A DNA stretch of 53,246 bases from assembly GCA_016218625.1 (NCBI GenBank), contig JACRDL010000009.1, positions 1 to 53,246 on the forward strand, written 5' to 3'. The translations under genes were made by a program, and so were the position numbers. Position 1 is the stretch's first letter, and the number at the start of each line of letters is the position of its first letter. The DNA comes from Elusimicrobiota bacterium (GTDB lineage Bacteria; Elusimicrobiota; UBA8919). Shown in pieces: positions 24,121 through 33,509 of the stretch. Below the pieces are notes generated by a model that had not been told where the DNA came from, made no database searches, and saw only the letters and a list, made by a program, of their open reading frames with translations.

Positions 24121-25101
24121 ATGTCAAAAAAGTCCACTATCAAATCACTTAATCTCGCCTGCCAAGAAGCATTAAAAATTCCGTTAGATATTGAAAAAGA
24201 TAAATTTGCAATTCTATCTGACCAGCATTTCGGTGATGGAAACCCGCAAAGTGACGATTTTTTAATAAACAGAGGTATCTATATTTCTGCGTTGAAGTAT
24301 TACTTTGAAAATGATTTTACGCTCATAGAAATCGGCGATGTTGAAGAACTCTGGGAATGCGATTTTGAGAAGATAAATTCCTTTTACTCTGATATTTACA
24401 TTCTTGAAAAAAAGTTTTTTGACAGCGGTCGGTTCTACCGAATTTTCGGCAATCACGATATTTTCTGGAAAAATGAAAAATATCTCAAAAAGTTTCTGCC
24501 GGATTACACCGTTTATGAATCAATTCTATTAGGCGGCAAAATTTTTATTACGCACGGCCATCAGGGCGAGTTTATATCGGATAGGTTATGGAAAATAAGC
24601 CGTTGGTTTGTAAGAAACATCTGGAAAAATATTCAGAGAATTTTGCACATACCTTCAAACGATGCGGTAAAAAATTTCAAGGTTCGTGATATAAAAGAGC
24701 AACTTTTTTACAACTGGGCAAAAGAGAGAAAACTTCTGACCGTATTCGGACATACCCACAGGGCCTTTTTTGAATCGCTTTCCAAGATAGACCGGCTGCG
24801 TTTGAAACTCAAGGAAAAATCGGTATCCGACGAAGAAAGAAGGTTAATAGAAAACCAAATCAATCAATCAATAAGAGACAACAGAAACGGGACGAGAGAA
24901 ACTATTCTTGAAGAAACGCCTGTACCCTGCTATTTCAACGATGGTTGCTGCTGTTACAAAAACGGCATTACCGCCATCGAGATTGAAAGCGGGATTATCC
25001 GTCTGGTAAAGTGGCAAAGCAAAAGCAATGAAAAAACAGTTTTTGAGGAGACAGAACTGTCCCCGCTACTAAAAAAGATTTCTGATATAAAAAGTGTTTG
25101 A
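24121..25101 (+). CDS. metallophosphoesterase (calcineurin-like)
   Basis: 326 residues with the five phosphoesterase motifs: LSDQHFGDG, GDVEELWE, GNHD, THGHQGEF and GHTH, with no signal peptide. The two-metal site is complete. Substrate unknown; relatives hydrolyse UDP-diacylglucosamine or nucleotides. The frame is open back into the tRNA (24031), which is not credible; ATG 24121 or 24103 is the real start. Confidence 0.85.
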   Translation: MSKKSTIKSLNLACQEALKIPLDIEKDKFAILSDQHFGDGNPQSDDFLINRGIYISALKYYFENDFTLIEIGDVEELWECDFEKINSFYSDIYILEKKFFDSGRFYRIFGNHDIFWKNEKYLKKFLPDYTVYESILLGGKIFITHGHQGEFISDRLWKISRWFVRNIWKNIQRILHIPSNDAVKNFKVRDIKEQLFYNWAKERKLLTVFGHTHRAFFESLSKIDRLRLKLKEKSVSDEERRLIENQINQSIRDNRNGTRETILEETPVPCYFNDGCCCYKNGITAIEIESGIIRLVKWQSKSNEKTVFEETELSPLLKKISDIKSV

Positions 25102-25172
25102 CAATATTTAAATTCCTCATCTCAAAGGAAGCAAAGTTTCAGTTTGCAAATACAAAAGGTGGGGATTTTTAT

Positions 25173-25201
25173 TTGTGTTTTTTTGGATTTTTTGATATAA
25201 T
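25173..25201 (+). promoter_or_regulatory. promoter of the tilS-hpt-ftsH unit
   Basis: TTGTGT (25173-25178), 17-bp spacer, TATAAT (25196-25201). The tilS ATG is 9 bases after the -10 box, so again a near-leaderless message. Confidence 0.65.
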
Positions 25202-25210
25202 TTATTTATT

Positions 25211-26200
25211 ATGTTTCAGAAAATAAAAAGATTTATTGATAAGTATAAAATGCTTCGAAAAAATGACAGGGTGCTTGTCGGACTTTCCGGTGGACCTGAT
25301 TCCGTTTTTTTAATTGTTTTGCTGAAAAAGTTTGAGCATCTTTACAAAATAAAAATTTCTGTTTGCCATATTGACCATCAATATCGCAAAGAAAGTTGGA
25401 AAGATGCGCAATTCGTAAAAAGATTTTGCGATAATTTGGCTGTTCCGGTTGAAATAGAAAAAATTAAATTAAAAAGATTTTCAGAAAGCAAAGCGAGAGA
25501 CCTGCGATATAAAATTTTTTACGAAGTTGCAAAGAAATTCGGATGTAATAAAATTGCAACCGCTCATACACTCAACGATAACGCCGAGACCGTTTTGATG
25601 TGGATTGCCCGCGGCTGTGGGATAAAAGGGCTTAAAGGGATTCCGCCGGTTCGCGGAAAAATAATTAGACCGATTCTGTGTGTTTCTAAAAATGAAATTA
25701 TTTCATATCTAAAAAGAAACAAAATAAAACACTGTACCGATAACACAAATTTTTCAGAAAAATTTACAAGAAACAAAATCCGCCTGAATATAATTCCTCA
25801 ATTTGAAGAAATAAATCCGAAAGCGGTTCGGCATATTTTTGAGCTTTCCGAGAAATTGAGAAACAGAAAAATTATTGACATCCCCGCAAAAAAATGCTAT
25901 AATAATTTCCTGTTGAAAGAAAAAACTGTTTTTTTTGATGCAGTAAAAATTGACATCAAAAAAATTAAAATAAGAAAGTGGCTTTTCGGCGACAAAATGG
26001 TTCCTTTCGGAATGGATAAATCCAAAAAGTTGCAGGATATTTTTACTGATGAAAAAATTCCGAAAAACATAAGAAAAAAAATCCCTGTTATTTGCGAGGG
26101 AAAAAAAATTATCTGGGTTGCCGGTGTGAAGCGGTCTAACGACGCTAATATAACTGACAACACCGAAGAAATTCTTAAAATGGAATTAAAAAATGCATAA
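25211..26200 (+). CDS. tilS: tRNA(Ile)-lysidine synthase
   Basis: 329 residues, compact. PP-loop GLSGGPDSVFL, HIDHQYRKES, ATAHTLNDNAETVLM and GIPPVRGKIIRP match TilS. A short C-terminal domain with KKLQDIFTDEKIPKNIR is present. It makes lysidine at position 34 of the AUA-reading tRNA-Ile. It overlaps hpt by 8 bp, as in many bacteria. Confidence 0.93.
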   Translation: MFQKIKRFIDKYKMLRKNDRVLVGLSGGPDSVFLIVLLKKFEHLYKIKISVCHIDHQYRKESWKDAQFVKRFCDNLAVPVEIEKIKLKRFSESKARDLRYKIFYEVAKKFGCNKIATAHTLNDNAETVLMWIARGCGIKGLKGIPPVRGKIIRPILCVSKNEIISYLKRNKIKHCTDNTNFSEKFTRNKIRLNIIPQFEEINPKAVRHIFELSEKLRNRKIIDIPAKKCYNNFLLKEKTVFFDAVKIDIKKIKIRKWLFGDKMVPFGMDKSKKLQDIFTDEKIPKNIRKKIPVICEGKKIIWVAGVKRSNDANITDNTEEILKMELKNA

Positions 26201-26732
26201 CGATATTTCAGAAATAATATTTACTGATGAGCGGATACAAAAAAGAGTAAAAGAACTTGCCCAAGATATATCAAATGACTACGAGGGCAAACAAATTACG
26301 CTTGTATCAATACTAAAAGGCGCAACTATTTTTTTAGCCGATTTGATGAAAAATCTTTCAATTCCTTTGAGCATTGATTTTATGGCTGTCTCGTCTTACA
26401 AAAACACCCAGTCAAGCGGCGTTGTTCGTATGCTTTTGGACTTACGCGAAACGCCTGAAAACAAAAATCTTCTTATCGTTGAAGACATTATTGACACGGG
26501 TCTTACGGTGGATTATCTCTGTGAAAATTTAAAAACGCGAAATCCAAAATCGCTGAAGATATGCTCGCTTCTTTATAAACCGGCAAGACGAATTAAGGAA
26601 ATAAAAATTGATTATCTGGGTTTTGAAGTGCCCGACAAATTCGTCGTCGGATACGGTATGGACTATAACGAAATTTATAGGAATCTTCCGTACATCGGTG
26701 TCCTTAAACCGGAAGTATATAGAAGAAAATAA
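26193..26732 (+). CDS. hpt: hypoxanthine-guanine phosphoribosyltransferase
   Basis: 179 residues. VSILKGATIFLADL, the PRPP loop IVEDIIDTGLTVDYL and DFMAVSSYKNTQSSG identify Hpt, which salvages hypoxanthine and guanine. Conserved tilS-hpt-ftsH order. A purine permease gene at 48052 could supply its substrate. Confidence 0.93.
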   Translation: MHNDISEIIFTDERIQKRVKELAQDISNDYEGKQITLVSILKGATIFLADLMKNLSIPLSIDFMAVSSYKNTQSSGVVRMLLDLRETPENKNLLIVEDIIDTGLTVDYLCENLKTRNPKSLKICSLLYKPARRIKEIKIDYLGFEVPDKFVVGYGMDYNEIYRNLPYIGVLKPEVYRRK

Positions 26733-26750
26733 TATAGAGAGGAAAGTTAA

Positions 26751-28562
26751 ATGAACAAACAGTTAAAAAATGTAGCACTATGGATGTTGATAATCGTGGG
26801 TTTTATTTATCTATGGCAGATTTCGTCAGAAAAAGCAAAAGAGGTTGAACTTACCTATTCGGAGTTCAAGCAGTTTGTAAAAGAAAAAAAGGTTTCAGAT
26901 ATAGTTATTTCACCCGATTTGATTTCAGGTGCTTTAGAAAAAGATGGTAAAAGTTTTAAGTTTAAGGCGGTTCCTGTTGCAGACAACAAACTTGTGGAAG
27001 ATTTAGAAAACAATCAGATAAAATACAAGGGACAGAAAAACCGCGGGTGGTTTATTGAACTTCTCTTAAGTATTGTGCCATGGATATTAATTGCGGCTAT
27101 ATGGTATTTTCTGTTTTTCCGCGGTGCCTCAATGGGCGGCAAACAGATTTTTTCATTTGGAAGGAGTAAAGCCCGCCTTCAGTCGGACAAAAAAACCAAA
27201 ACAACATTTGCCGATGTCGCGGGTGTGGAAGAATCAAAAGAAGAGTTAAAAGAGATAATACAGTTTTTGAAGGACCCCGCTAAATTTCAGAAATTAGGCG
27301 GAAAAATTCCCAAAGGTGTCTTGCTGGTGGGACCTGCTGGCACGGGAAAAACACTCCTTGCGAAAGCGGTCGCAGGTGAGGCAGGGGTTCCGTTTTTTTC
27401 GTCAAGCGGCTCCGAATTCGTCGAAATGTTCGTAGGTGTGGGTGCTTCCCGTGTTCGTGATCTGTTTGATATGGGAAGAAAAAATGCCCCCTGCGTTTTA
27501 TTTATTGATGAAATTGATGCCGTCGGTCGTCACAGAGGAGCAGGTTATGGCGGCGGCCACGACGAACGGGAGCAGACGCTTAATCAATTACTGGTAGAAA
27601 TGGACGGGTTTGAAACAAAAGAGGGTGTTATAATCCTTGCCGCTACAAACCGTCCTGATGTTCTTGATTCCGCACTTCTCCGTTCGGGAAGGTTTGACAG
27701 ACACATTGTTGTCCCGGTTCCGGATATAAAAGGCAGAGAAGAAATTTTACGGGTCCACGCAAAAAATGTAAAATTTTCTCCGTCGGCGGACTTATCCGTT
27801 ATTGCAAAAAGAACGCCCGGTTTTGTAGGTGCGGATTTGGCTAATTTGATAAACGAAGCGGCACTTTTGGCTGCCCGCCGCGATAAAGAGGTCGTTGAAA
27901 TGCCGGAACTTGAAGAAGCGATTGATAGAGTCCAGGCGGGTCCCGAACGGCGTTCCAGAAAAATTTCCGAAAAAGAAAAAAAGATTATAGCATACCATGA
28001 ATCTGGACACGCACTTGTTGCAAAACTTATGCCGAATACGGAGCCGGTTCATAAAATTTCTATAATTCCGAGAGGTATGGCATTGGGTTATACGATTCAA
28101 CTTCCTACTGAGGATAAATATCTGATAACCAAATCGGAGATAATTGCCAAACTGACGGTCTTGCTCGGTGGCCGCGCTGCCGAAAAAATTATTTTTAACG
28201 AAATAACAACAGGTGCGGAAAATGATTTGAAAGTTGCAACATCCATGGTCCAGAATATGATTTGTCTTTACGGTATGTCTGATAAATTGGGTAATGTATC
28301 ATTGCGAAAAAGGGAAGAAGAGGTGTTTTTGGGACGGGATATATTCGCCCATGAAAAACTTTATTCCGAAAAAACGGCACAGCAGATTGATGATGAAACA
28401 AAAAAAATAATTGACGAGGCATTCATTAAAGCGACTGAATTGATAAAAAACAACATTGAAAAACTGAATCGTCTTGCCGAAAAACTTGTTGAAAAAGAAA
28501 TCCTGGAAGGCGATGAACTTGCAAAATTGTTAAACGGTGACACGGAACAGACACGGAAGTAA
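26751..28562 (+). CDS. ftsH: ATP-dependent zinc metalloprotease FtsH
   Basis: 603 residues. Two membrane segments ([32 protein letters not shown]) flank a periplasmic part; AAA module with [22 protein letters not shown] and the second-region arginines; protease site HESGH. Inner-membrane quality-control protease. The last residues DTEQTRK come from a palindromic repeat that begins inside the gene. RBS GAGAGGAAAG. Confidence 0.96.
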   Translation: MNKQLKNVALWMLIIVGFIYLWQISSEKAKEVELTYSEFKQFVKEKKVSDIVISPDLISGALEKDGKSFKFKAVPVADNKLVEDLENNQIKYKGQKNRGWFIELLLSIVPWILIAAIWYFLFFRGASMGGKQIFSFGRSKARLQSDKKTKTTFADVAGVEESKEELKEIIQFLKDPAKFQKLGGKIPKGVLLVGPAGTGKTLLAKAVAGEAGVPFFSSSGSEFVEMFVGVGASRVRDLFDMGRKNAPCVLFIDEIDAVGRHRGAGYGGGHDEREQTLNQLLVEMDGFETKEGVIILAATNRPDVLDSALLRSGRFDRHIVVPVPDIKGREEILRVHAKNVKFSPSADLSVIAKRTPGFVGADLANLINEAALLAARRDKEVVEMPELEEAIDRVQAGPERRSRKISEKEKKIIAYHESGHALVAKLMPNTEPVHKISIIPRGMALGYTIQLPTEDKYLITKSEIIAKLTVLLGGRAAEKIIFNEITTGAENDLKVATSMVQNMICLYGMSDKLGNVSLRKREEEVFLGRDIFAHEKLYSEKTAQQIDDETKKIIDEAFIKATELIKNNIEKLNRLAEKLVEKEILEGDELAKLLNGDTEQTRK

Positions 28563-28632
28563 GGAACACAGAACAGACACAGAACAGTTCCGAGTCAGTT
28601 CTGTGTATAAGTTCCGAGTCGGTTCAGTGTAT
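28543..28632. repeat. CACAGA/CACGGA palindromic repeat at the ftsH-folE junction
   Basis: GACACGGAACAGACACGGA, AACACAGAACAGACACAGAAC and the complement GTTCCGAGTCAGTTCTGTGT. It reaches into ftsH and ends 4 bp before folE. Confidence 0.8.
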
Positions 28633-28636
28633 TCAA

Positions 28637-29200
28637 ATGAACAAAAAACAAATTGAAAAATCAGTAAAAGAGATACTTCTTGCGATCGGCGAAAATCCTG
28701 AAAGGGAAGGACTTAAAAAAACGCCTGAAAGGGTTGCAAGAATGTATGAAGAAATTTTTTCCGGGATGCAGAAAAATCCCGAAAAGGAACTTGAGGTTTA
28801 TTATACCGACGAGGAACACGAAGAAATAGTCCTTGTAAAAGATATTAGTTTTTATTCCGTCTGCGAACACCACCTGCTTCCCTTTTTCGGAAAAGTTCAC
28901 ATAGGATATATTCCCAAAAAAGATAAACTATTGGGCATTTCAAAAATTGCACGGCTTGTTGATGTTATATCTTGTCGGCTACAATTACAGGAGCGAATAA
29001 CAAAACAACTTGCGGATATTATTATGAAAAAAATTTCGCCTTACGGGGTAATGGTTGTAATTGAAGCGGAACATCTCTGTATGACGATGCGCGGCGTAAA
29101 AAAACCGGAAGCAAAAATAGTAACATCCGCCATAAGGGGAATTTTCTCAAAAGATGTCAAAGCAAGAGCGGAAGCACTTTCGTTGATTAAAGGCATCTGA
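28637..29200 (+). CDS. folE: GTP cyclohydrolase I
   Basis: 187 residues. Zinc and catalytic motifs [20 protein letters not shown] and [12 protein letters not shown], with the [11 protein letters not shown]-terminal helix. First step of folate synthesis from GTP. Followed 4 bp later by folP. Confidence 0.95.
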   Translation: MNKKQIEKSVKEILLAIGENPEREGLKKTPERVARMYEEIFSGMQKNPEKELEVYYTDEEHEEIVLVKDISFYSVCEHHLLPFFGKVHIGYIPKKDKLLGISKIARLVDVISCRLQLQERITKQLADIIMKKISPYGVMVVIEAEHLCMTMRGVKKPEAKIVTSAIRGIFSKDVKARAEALSLIKGI

Positions 29201-29204
29201 TAAT

Positions 29205-30005
29205 ATGGTCAAAATAGTCGGAATTCTTAATGTTACGCCGGATTCGTTTTCAGACGGTGGAAAATTTTTAAATACAAACGATGCATTAAAACATGCCCAA
29301 AAACTTATAATGGATGGCGCGGATATAATTGATGTCGGCGGTGAATCATCAAGGCCCGGATGTCTTGTTGTTCCGGAAGATGAAGAAATAAAGCGGGTTG
29401 TTCCGGTTATAAAAGAAATTAAAAAAAAATTTCCGGAAATTCCCGTTTCGGTTGACACATATAAGCCGAAAGTTGCATTAAATGCCATTGATTCAGGCGC
29501 GGAAATAGTTAACGATATTTATGGCTTGAGATGGAGCGGCGGAAGTATGGCGGATGTCATCGCCGAAAAAAAAGTAACGGTTATAATTATGCATATGAAA
29601 GGAACGCCGCAGGATATGCAGAAAAATCCCCAATATAAGGATGTTGTTTCGGAGATTTACAAATTTTTTAAAGAGCGGTTAAAATTCGCAAAATCAAAGG
29701 GAATAAAAGAAAACAAAATTATTCTTGACCCCGGAATTGGTTTCGGTAAAACGTTACAACATAATTTAGAAATACTCAATAAACTCAATAAACTCAATAA
29801 ACTTAAATTACCAATTATGGTAGGTCCATCAAGAAAATCATTTATCGGCGCTCTGTTAAATACAGATGTTTCTCAACGGCTTGAAGGCACAATTGCTGCC
29901 TCTATAATTTCTGTTCTAAATGGGGCTGATTATTTAAGAGTTCACGATGTTTTATCGATCAAAAGAGCAATAACCGTTTTTGAGGCAATAAAAGATGCTG
30001 ACTGA
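29205..30005 (+). CDS. folP: dihydropteroate synthase
   Basis: 266 residues. ILNVTPDSFSDGG, DVGGESSRPG, IILDPGIGFGK and GPSRKSF are the standard DHPS motifs. A 9-bp tandem (AATAAACTC, 29778-29806) codes NKLNKLNKL within the gene. Overlaps cdaA by 11 bp. Confidence 0.95.
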   Translation: MVKIVGILNVTPDSFSDGGKFLNTNDALKHAQKLIMDGADIIDVGGESSRPGCLVVPEDEEIKRVVPVIKEIKKKFPEIPVSVDTYKPKVALNAIDSGAEIVNDIYGLRWSGGSMADVIAEKKVTVIIMHMKGTPQDMQKNPQYKDVVSEIYKFFKERLKFAKSKGIKENKIILDPGIGFGKTLQHNLEILNKLNKLNKLKLPIMVGPSRKSFIGALLNTDVSQRLEGTIAASIISVLNGADYLRVHDVLSIKRAITVFEAIKDAD

Positions 30006-30786
30006 AATTCTAATAAATATAATTGATATTCTGCTTTTATCCTATATTTTTTACCGTTTAATAGTTCTTATTAAGGGAACCCGTGCCGTTCAGGTGTTTC
30101 TGGGAATTATTGTTCTGGGACTTATAACGGCGGTGTCAATTTATCTTAAACTTGAGACAACATCATGGCTACTTAAAAATTTCTGGTCGGCAGGACTTGT
30201 TATCTTAGTGGTTGTATTTCAGCCGGATATCCGTTCGGCGCTCGCCCAACTCGGCAGCGGAGAACTAACCCATTTGTTTATAAAAGAAGAAATTGTCGCC
30301 ATAAAAGAAATCGTTTCCGCCGTGAAAGAATCTTCGCATAAAAAAATCGGAATGCTTATCGTTATTGAACAGCAGACAGGACTAAAAGATATTATTGAAA
30401 AAGGGATAAAAATCAACGCTGACATATCGCATGAACTTTTAATTTCAATTTTTAATCCCCGAACGCCTCTTCACGACGGTGCGATTGTGATATCGGGTTC
30501 AAAAATTGTAGCGGCGGCATGCGTTCTTCCTTCAACCGAAAATCCGGCAATATCGAAATTTCTTGGGATGCGTCATCGTGCGGCCATCGGCATAACTGAG
30601 GTTTCAGACGCCTTTGTAATTATTGTTTCCGAAGAGACCGGAAGTATTTCAATTTCTCATAACGGTAAACTTGAAAAAGACATTGAGATAAATAATCTTG
30701 AACAACTCTTGTTTAATATATGGAACAAACAGGAAAAACATTTTTTTAAGAGGAGAACAAGCGACAGTGAAAATCGACTGGCTTAA
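29995..30786 (+). CDS. cdaA: diadenylate cyclase CdaA
   Basis: 263 residues. Three N-terminal membrane helices (residues about 5-80) then a DAC domain with HDGAIVISG and GMRHRAAIG catalytic motifs. Makes c-di-AMP at the membrane. In many bacteria cdaA is followed by cdaR and glmM; here the cdaR position holds only a 32-codon stub before glmM. Confidence 0.94.
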   Translation: MLTEILINIIDILLLSYIFYRLIVLIKGTRAVQVFLGIIVLGLITAVSIYLKLETTSWLLKNFWSAGLVILVVVFQPDIRSALAQLGSGELTHLFIKEEIVAIKEIVSAVKESSHKKIGMLIVIEQQTGLKDIIEKGIKINADISHELLISIFNPRTPLHDGAIVISGSKIVAAACVLPSTENPAISKFLGMRHRAAIGITEVSDAFVIIVSEETGSISISHNGKLEKDIEINNLEQLLFNIWNKQEKHFFKRRTSDSENRLA

Positions 30787-30865
30787 AAAAAACTTGGACA
30801 TAAAAATTCTCTCCGTCTTACTTGCGGTGCTGTTGTGGTTTATAAAACAGAAACTTGGCAAATAA
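30767..30865 (+). CDS. CdaR-like membrane-anchor stub
   Basis: GTG start, 32 codons: VKIDWLKKNLDIKILSVLLA then VLLWFIKQKLGK. This matches the short cytoplasmic piece and single membrane helix at the N-terminus of CdaR/YbbR proteins (the LKILSLLLAxxLWF pattern). The YbbR domains are missing; a palindromic repeat follows. Ribosome site AGAGGAG 11 bp before the GTG; overlaps cdaA by 20 bp. Either a degraded cdaR or a real micro-protein that still touches CdaA. Confidence 0.6.
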   Translation: MKIDWLKKNLDIKILSVLLAVLLWFIKQKLGK

Positions 30866-30873
30866 AAAATGAG

Positions 30874-31058
30874 ACGATGCAAACAGATAAAAGACCGATT
30901 CAGACAGATGAGAAACACGGATGAAAACGGATGGAGTCACGGATTCAGAAAAAGACGACGCAAACGGATAAAAGCGCGGATGTAAACGGATTTTTATCTG
31001 TCTGAATCTGCGCCATTATCCGTCTGAATCGTAGTTATAATCCGTTTGAATCGTTGTT
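30874..31058. repeat. nested palindromic repeats of the AAACGGAT family
   Basis: GATGCAAACAGATAAAAGACCG, GATGTAAACGGATTTTTATC, ATTATCCGTCTGAATCG and TAATCCGTTTGAATCG pair with each other as nested arms. The segment fills the gap between the cdaR stub and glmM. No gene seen. Confidence 0.85.
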
Positions 31059-31061
31059 AAT

Positions 31062-32393
31062 ATGAAAAAACTTTTTGGTACCGACGGTATTAGAGGCATT
31101 GCAGGCAAGTATCCTCTTGAACCAGATTTCATAAAAAAAATAGGTTCTGCCGCTGCGGTAATAATTAACGATTCCTCAAAAAAAGAATTTATTTTAGGGT
31201 GTGATACCCGGGAATCATCCTCATGGATTTCAAAAGCATTGTGCGACGGTATAATGGCTGCGAGTGTTGATGTTTTTGATTGCGGGGTTGTTCCTACCCC
31301 TGCTGTTGCTTATATCACAACAATAAGGGACTCATCAGCCGGCTGCGTTATTTCAGCGTCTCATAATTCAGCAGAGTTTAACGGCATAAAATTTTTTTCA
31401 AATGAAGGAATTAAAATCTCAGACGACAACGAACTTGAAATTGAAAAACTTGTTTTAAGCAAAAATTTTAATAAAAGTGAGAAACCCGTAGGTAAATATA
31501 GTGTTTGCGATAATTATGCGGATGATATATATACGAAATTTTTATACTCAACACTCCCAAAAAATTTTGATTTAAGCGGATTAAAAATTGTCCTTGATTG
31601 CGCCAACGGTGCAAACTATAAAATTGCGTCTGAGGTTTTTTCAAATCTTTCGGCGGAAATAATAGCATTATCCGTTTCACCCGACGGTAAAAATATAAAC
31701 AAAAATTGCGGTTCGTTACATCTTAAAAATTTAGAACATTCCGTCGTTGAAAATAATGCCGACTTCGGAATTGCCTTTGACGGCGACGGCGACAGATGTA
31801 TTTTTGTGGATGAAACCGGCGATGTTCGGGACGGTGATTATCTAATCGCGATTGCCGCCGATGAACTTAATAAAAACGGAGAACTTAAGAATAATTCCGT
31901 GGTCGCTACGGTTATGGCAAATTTCGGATTTTACAAAGCGATGGAGCGTGACGGTATAAAAGTGTTAGAGAGTGCCGTCGGCGACAAATATGTACATAGT
32001 GAAATGATTAAAAACGATATAATTTTAGGCGGTGAGCAGTCGGGACATATAATTTTCAGAAATTTTTTAAATACAGGCGACGGGCTTTTGACAGCGATTC
32101 AAATTTCAGCCATAATAAAAAAAAGTAAAAAATCATTATCTGAATTATCAAAAATCATAAAAAAATATCCTCAAATTTTATTAAATGTAAGGGTTGAAAA
32201 AAAGATTCCTATTGTCGAGAATAAAAAACTGTCCGATGTAATAAAATCTGTTGAGAAAAAGCTCAACAGTAACGGCAGAGTGCTTGTGAGATATTCCGGT
32301 ACAGAACCGCTTTTAAGAATTATGGTTGAAGGTCCCGACGATAAAACAATAAACCGATACGCACAAGAAATTGCCTCTATCATTAATTTTTAA
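31062..32393 (+). CDS. glmM: phosphoglucosamine mutase
   Basis: 443 residues. FGTDGIRGIAG, the phosphoserine loop ISASHNSAEFNGIKFF, the metal loop DGDGDRCIFVD and RYSGTEPLLRI. Converts glucosamine-6-P to glucosamine-1-P for peptidoglycan and LPS. Linked to cdaA as in the classic cdaA-cdaR-glmM set. Confidence 0.96.
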   Translation: MKKLFGTDGIRGIAGKYPLEPDFIKKIGSAAAVIINDSSKKEFILGCDTRESSSWISKALCDGIMAASVDVFDCGVVPTPAVAYITTIRDSSAGCVISASHNSAEFNGIKFFSNEGIKISDDNELEIEKLVLSKNFNKSEKPVGKYSVCDNYADDIYTKFLYSTLPKNFDLSGLKIVLDCANGANYKIASEVFSNLSAEIIALSVSPDGKNINKNCGSLHLKNLEHSVVENNADFGIAFDGDGDRCIFVDETGDVRDGDYLIAIAADELNKNGELKNNSVVATVMANFGFYKAMERDGIKVLESAVGDKYVHSEMIKNDIILGGEQSGHIIFRNFLNTGDGLLTAIQISAIIKKSKKSLSELSKIIKKYPQILLNVRVEKKIPIVENKKLSDVIKSVEKKLNSNGRVLVRYSGTEPLLRIMVEGPDDKTINRYAQEIASIINF

Positions 32394-32404
32394 TTGTTTT
32401 TACT

Positions 32405-33124
32405 ATGGTAAAACTTGGCGTTAATATTGACCATATCGCATCAATAAGAAATTTAAGAAAGGGTGTTTTTCCAGATCCGGTTTTTGCAGCGAAAATTGCC
32501 GAAGATGCCGGAGCCGATGGAATTACCGTGCATCTTCGCGAGGACAGAAGACATATAAATGATGGTGATGTAAAAAATCTTAAAAGGATTATAAAAACAA
32601 AACTGAACCTTGAAATGTCCGTATCTGCCGACATAGTTGCTTTTGCAAAAAAAATAGTTCCTGATTATGTCTGCCTTGTTCCAGAAAAAAGACAGGAACT
32701 CACGACCGAAGGCGGACTTGATATTATATCTAATAAAAAAAAAATTGAAGAAGTCGTTAGCGAACTTAAAAATAAAAAAATTGTTGTAAGTATTTTTATT
32801 GACCCCGATTTTGAACAGATAAACATTGCAAAAAAAATAGGTGCGGATTTTGTTGAACTTCACACCGGAAATTATGCTGATGCTAAAAATAAGATTATTA
32901 GGAAAAAAGAACTTGCGAAAATTCAAAAAGCGTCTGAATATGTTTTGCAACTTGATTTAGGGCTTAATGCAGGGCACGGACTTGATTATGAAAATGTTCA
33001 GGGTATTGCCAAAATTAGAGGGATGAATGAACTCAACATAGGTTATTCAATAATCTGCCGTGCTGTTTTTGTCGGGTTTTTTCAGGCGGTAAAAGAGATG
33101 AAAGAAAAAATTAAAAATAAATGA
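32405..33124 (+). CDS. pdxJ: pyridoxine 5'-phosphate synthase
   Basis: 239 residues. GVNIDHIASIRNLRKG, GITVHLREDRRHI, ELHTGNYA and GLNAGHGLDYEN are PdxJ hallmarks. Closes the pyridine ring of vitamin B6. PLP is used by several enzymes encoded here. Confidence 0.96.
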   Translation: MVKLGVNIDHIASIRNLRKGVFPDPVFAAKIAEDAGADGITVHLREDRRHINDGDVKNLKRIIKTKLNLEMSVSADIVAFAKKIVPDYVCLVPEKRQELTTEGGLDIISNKKKIEEVVSELKNKKIVVSIFIDPDFEQINIAKKIGADFVELHTGNYADAKNKIIRKKELAKIQKASEYVLQLDLGLNAGHGLDYENVQGIAKIRGMNELNIGYSIICRAVFVGFFQAVKEMKEKIKNK

Positions 33125-33423
33125 AAAAACTGATTCTTATTTTGATTGTTGTTTTAGTCGGTCTATATTTTGCAACTGATTATTTCAAAAAGCAGTCAAA
33201 AATATCCCAAAAGATTACGCAAACGATAAAGACACCGACGGACAAAGCATCCGAAATTGTAAGAACTGAAAATTTAAGAATTTTGGAAAATGCCGTCAAA
33301 AGATACAAATATGAAAAAGGAAAATTTCCGGAAACGCTTGATGAAATGGTATCTTCAGGATATATTGACAGAATTCCGGAAGGCAACTGGGAGTATGATA
33401 TAACAACGGGAGAGGTGAGATAG
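33121..33423 (+). CDS. small membrane-anchored protein with pseudopilin-like C-terminus
   Basis: 100 residues, overlapping pdxJ by 4 bp. N-terminal membrane segment ILILIVVLVGLYFA; C-terminal part LRILENAVKRYKYEKGKFPETLDEM with YIDRIP..NWEYD resembles the soluble domain of type II secretion major pseudopilins (GspG). It lacks a type III prepilin cleavage motif. Function unknown. Confidence 0.65.
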   Translation: MKKLILILIVVLVGLYFATDYFKKQSKISQKITQTIKTPTDKASEIVRTENLRILENAVKRYKYEKGKFPETLDEMVSSGYIDRIPEGNWEYDITTGEVR

Positions 33424-33509
33424 GGACAATTACAGAAGGAAAAAGGAAGATGGAAGATTAAAGTCGTTAATTTGCAATTTTCCTTTTGCAATTTGTAATT
33501 GATTTTATC

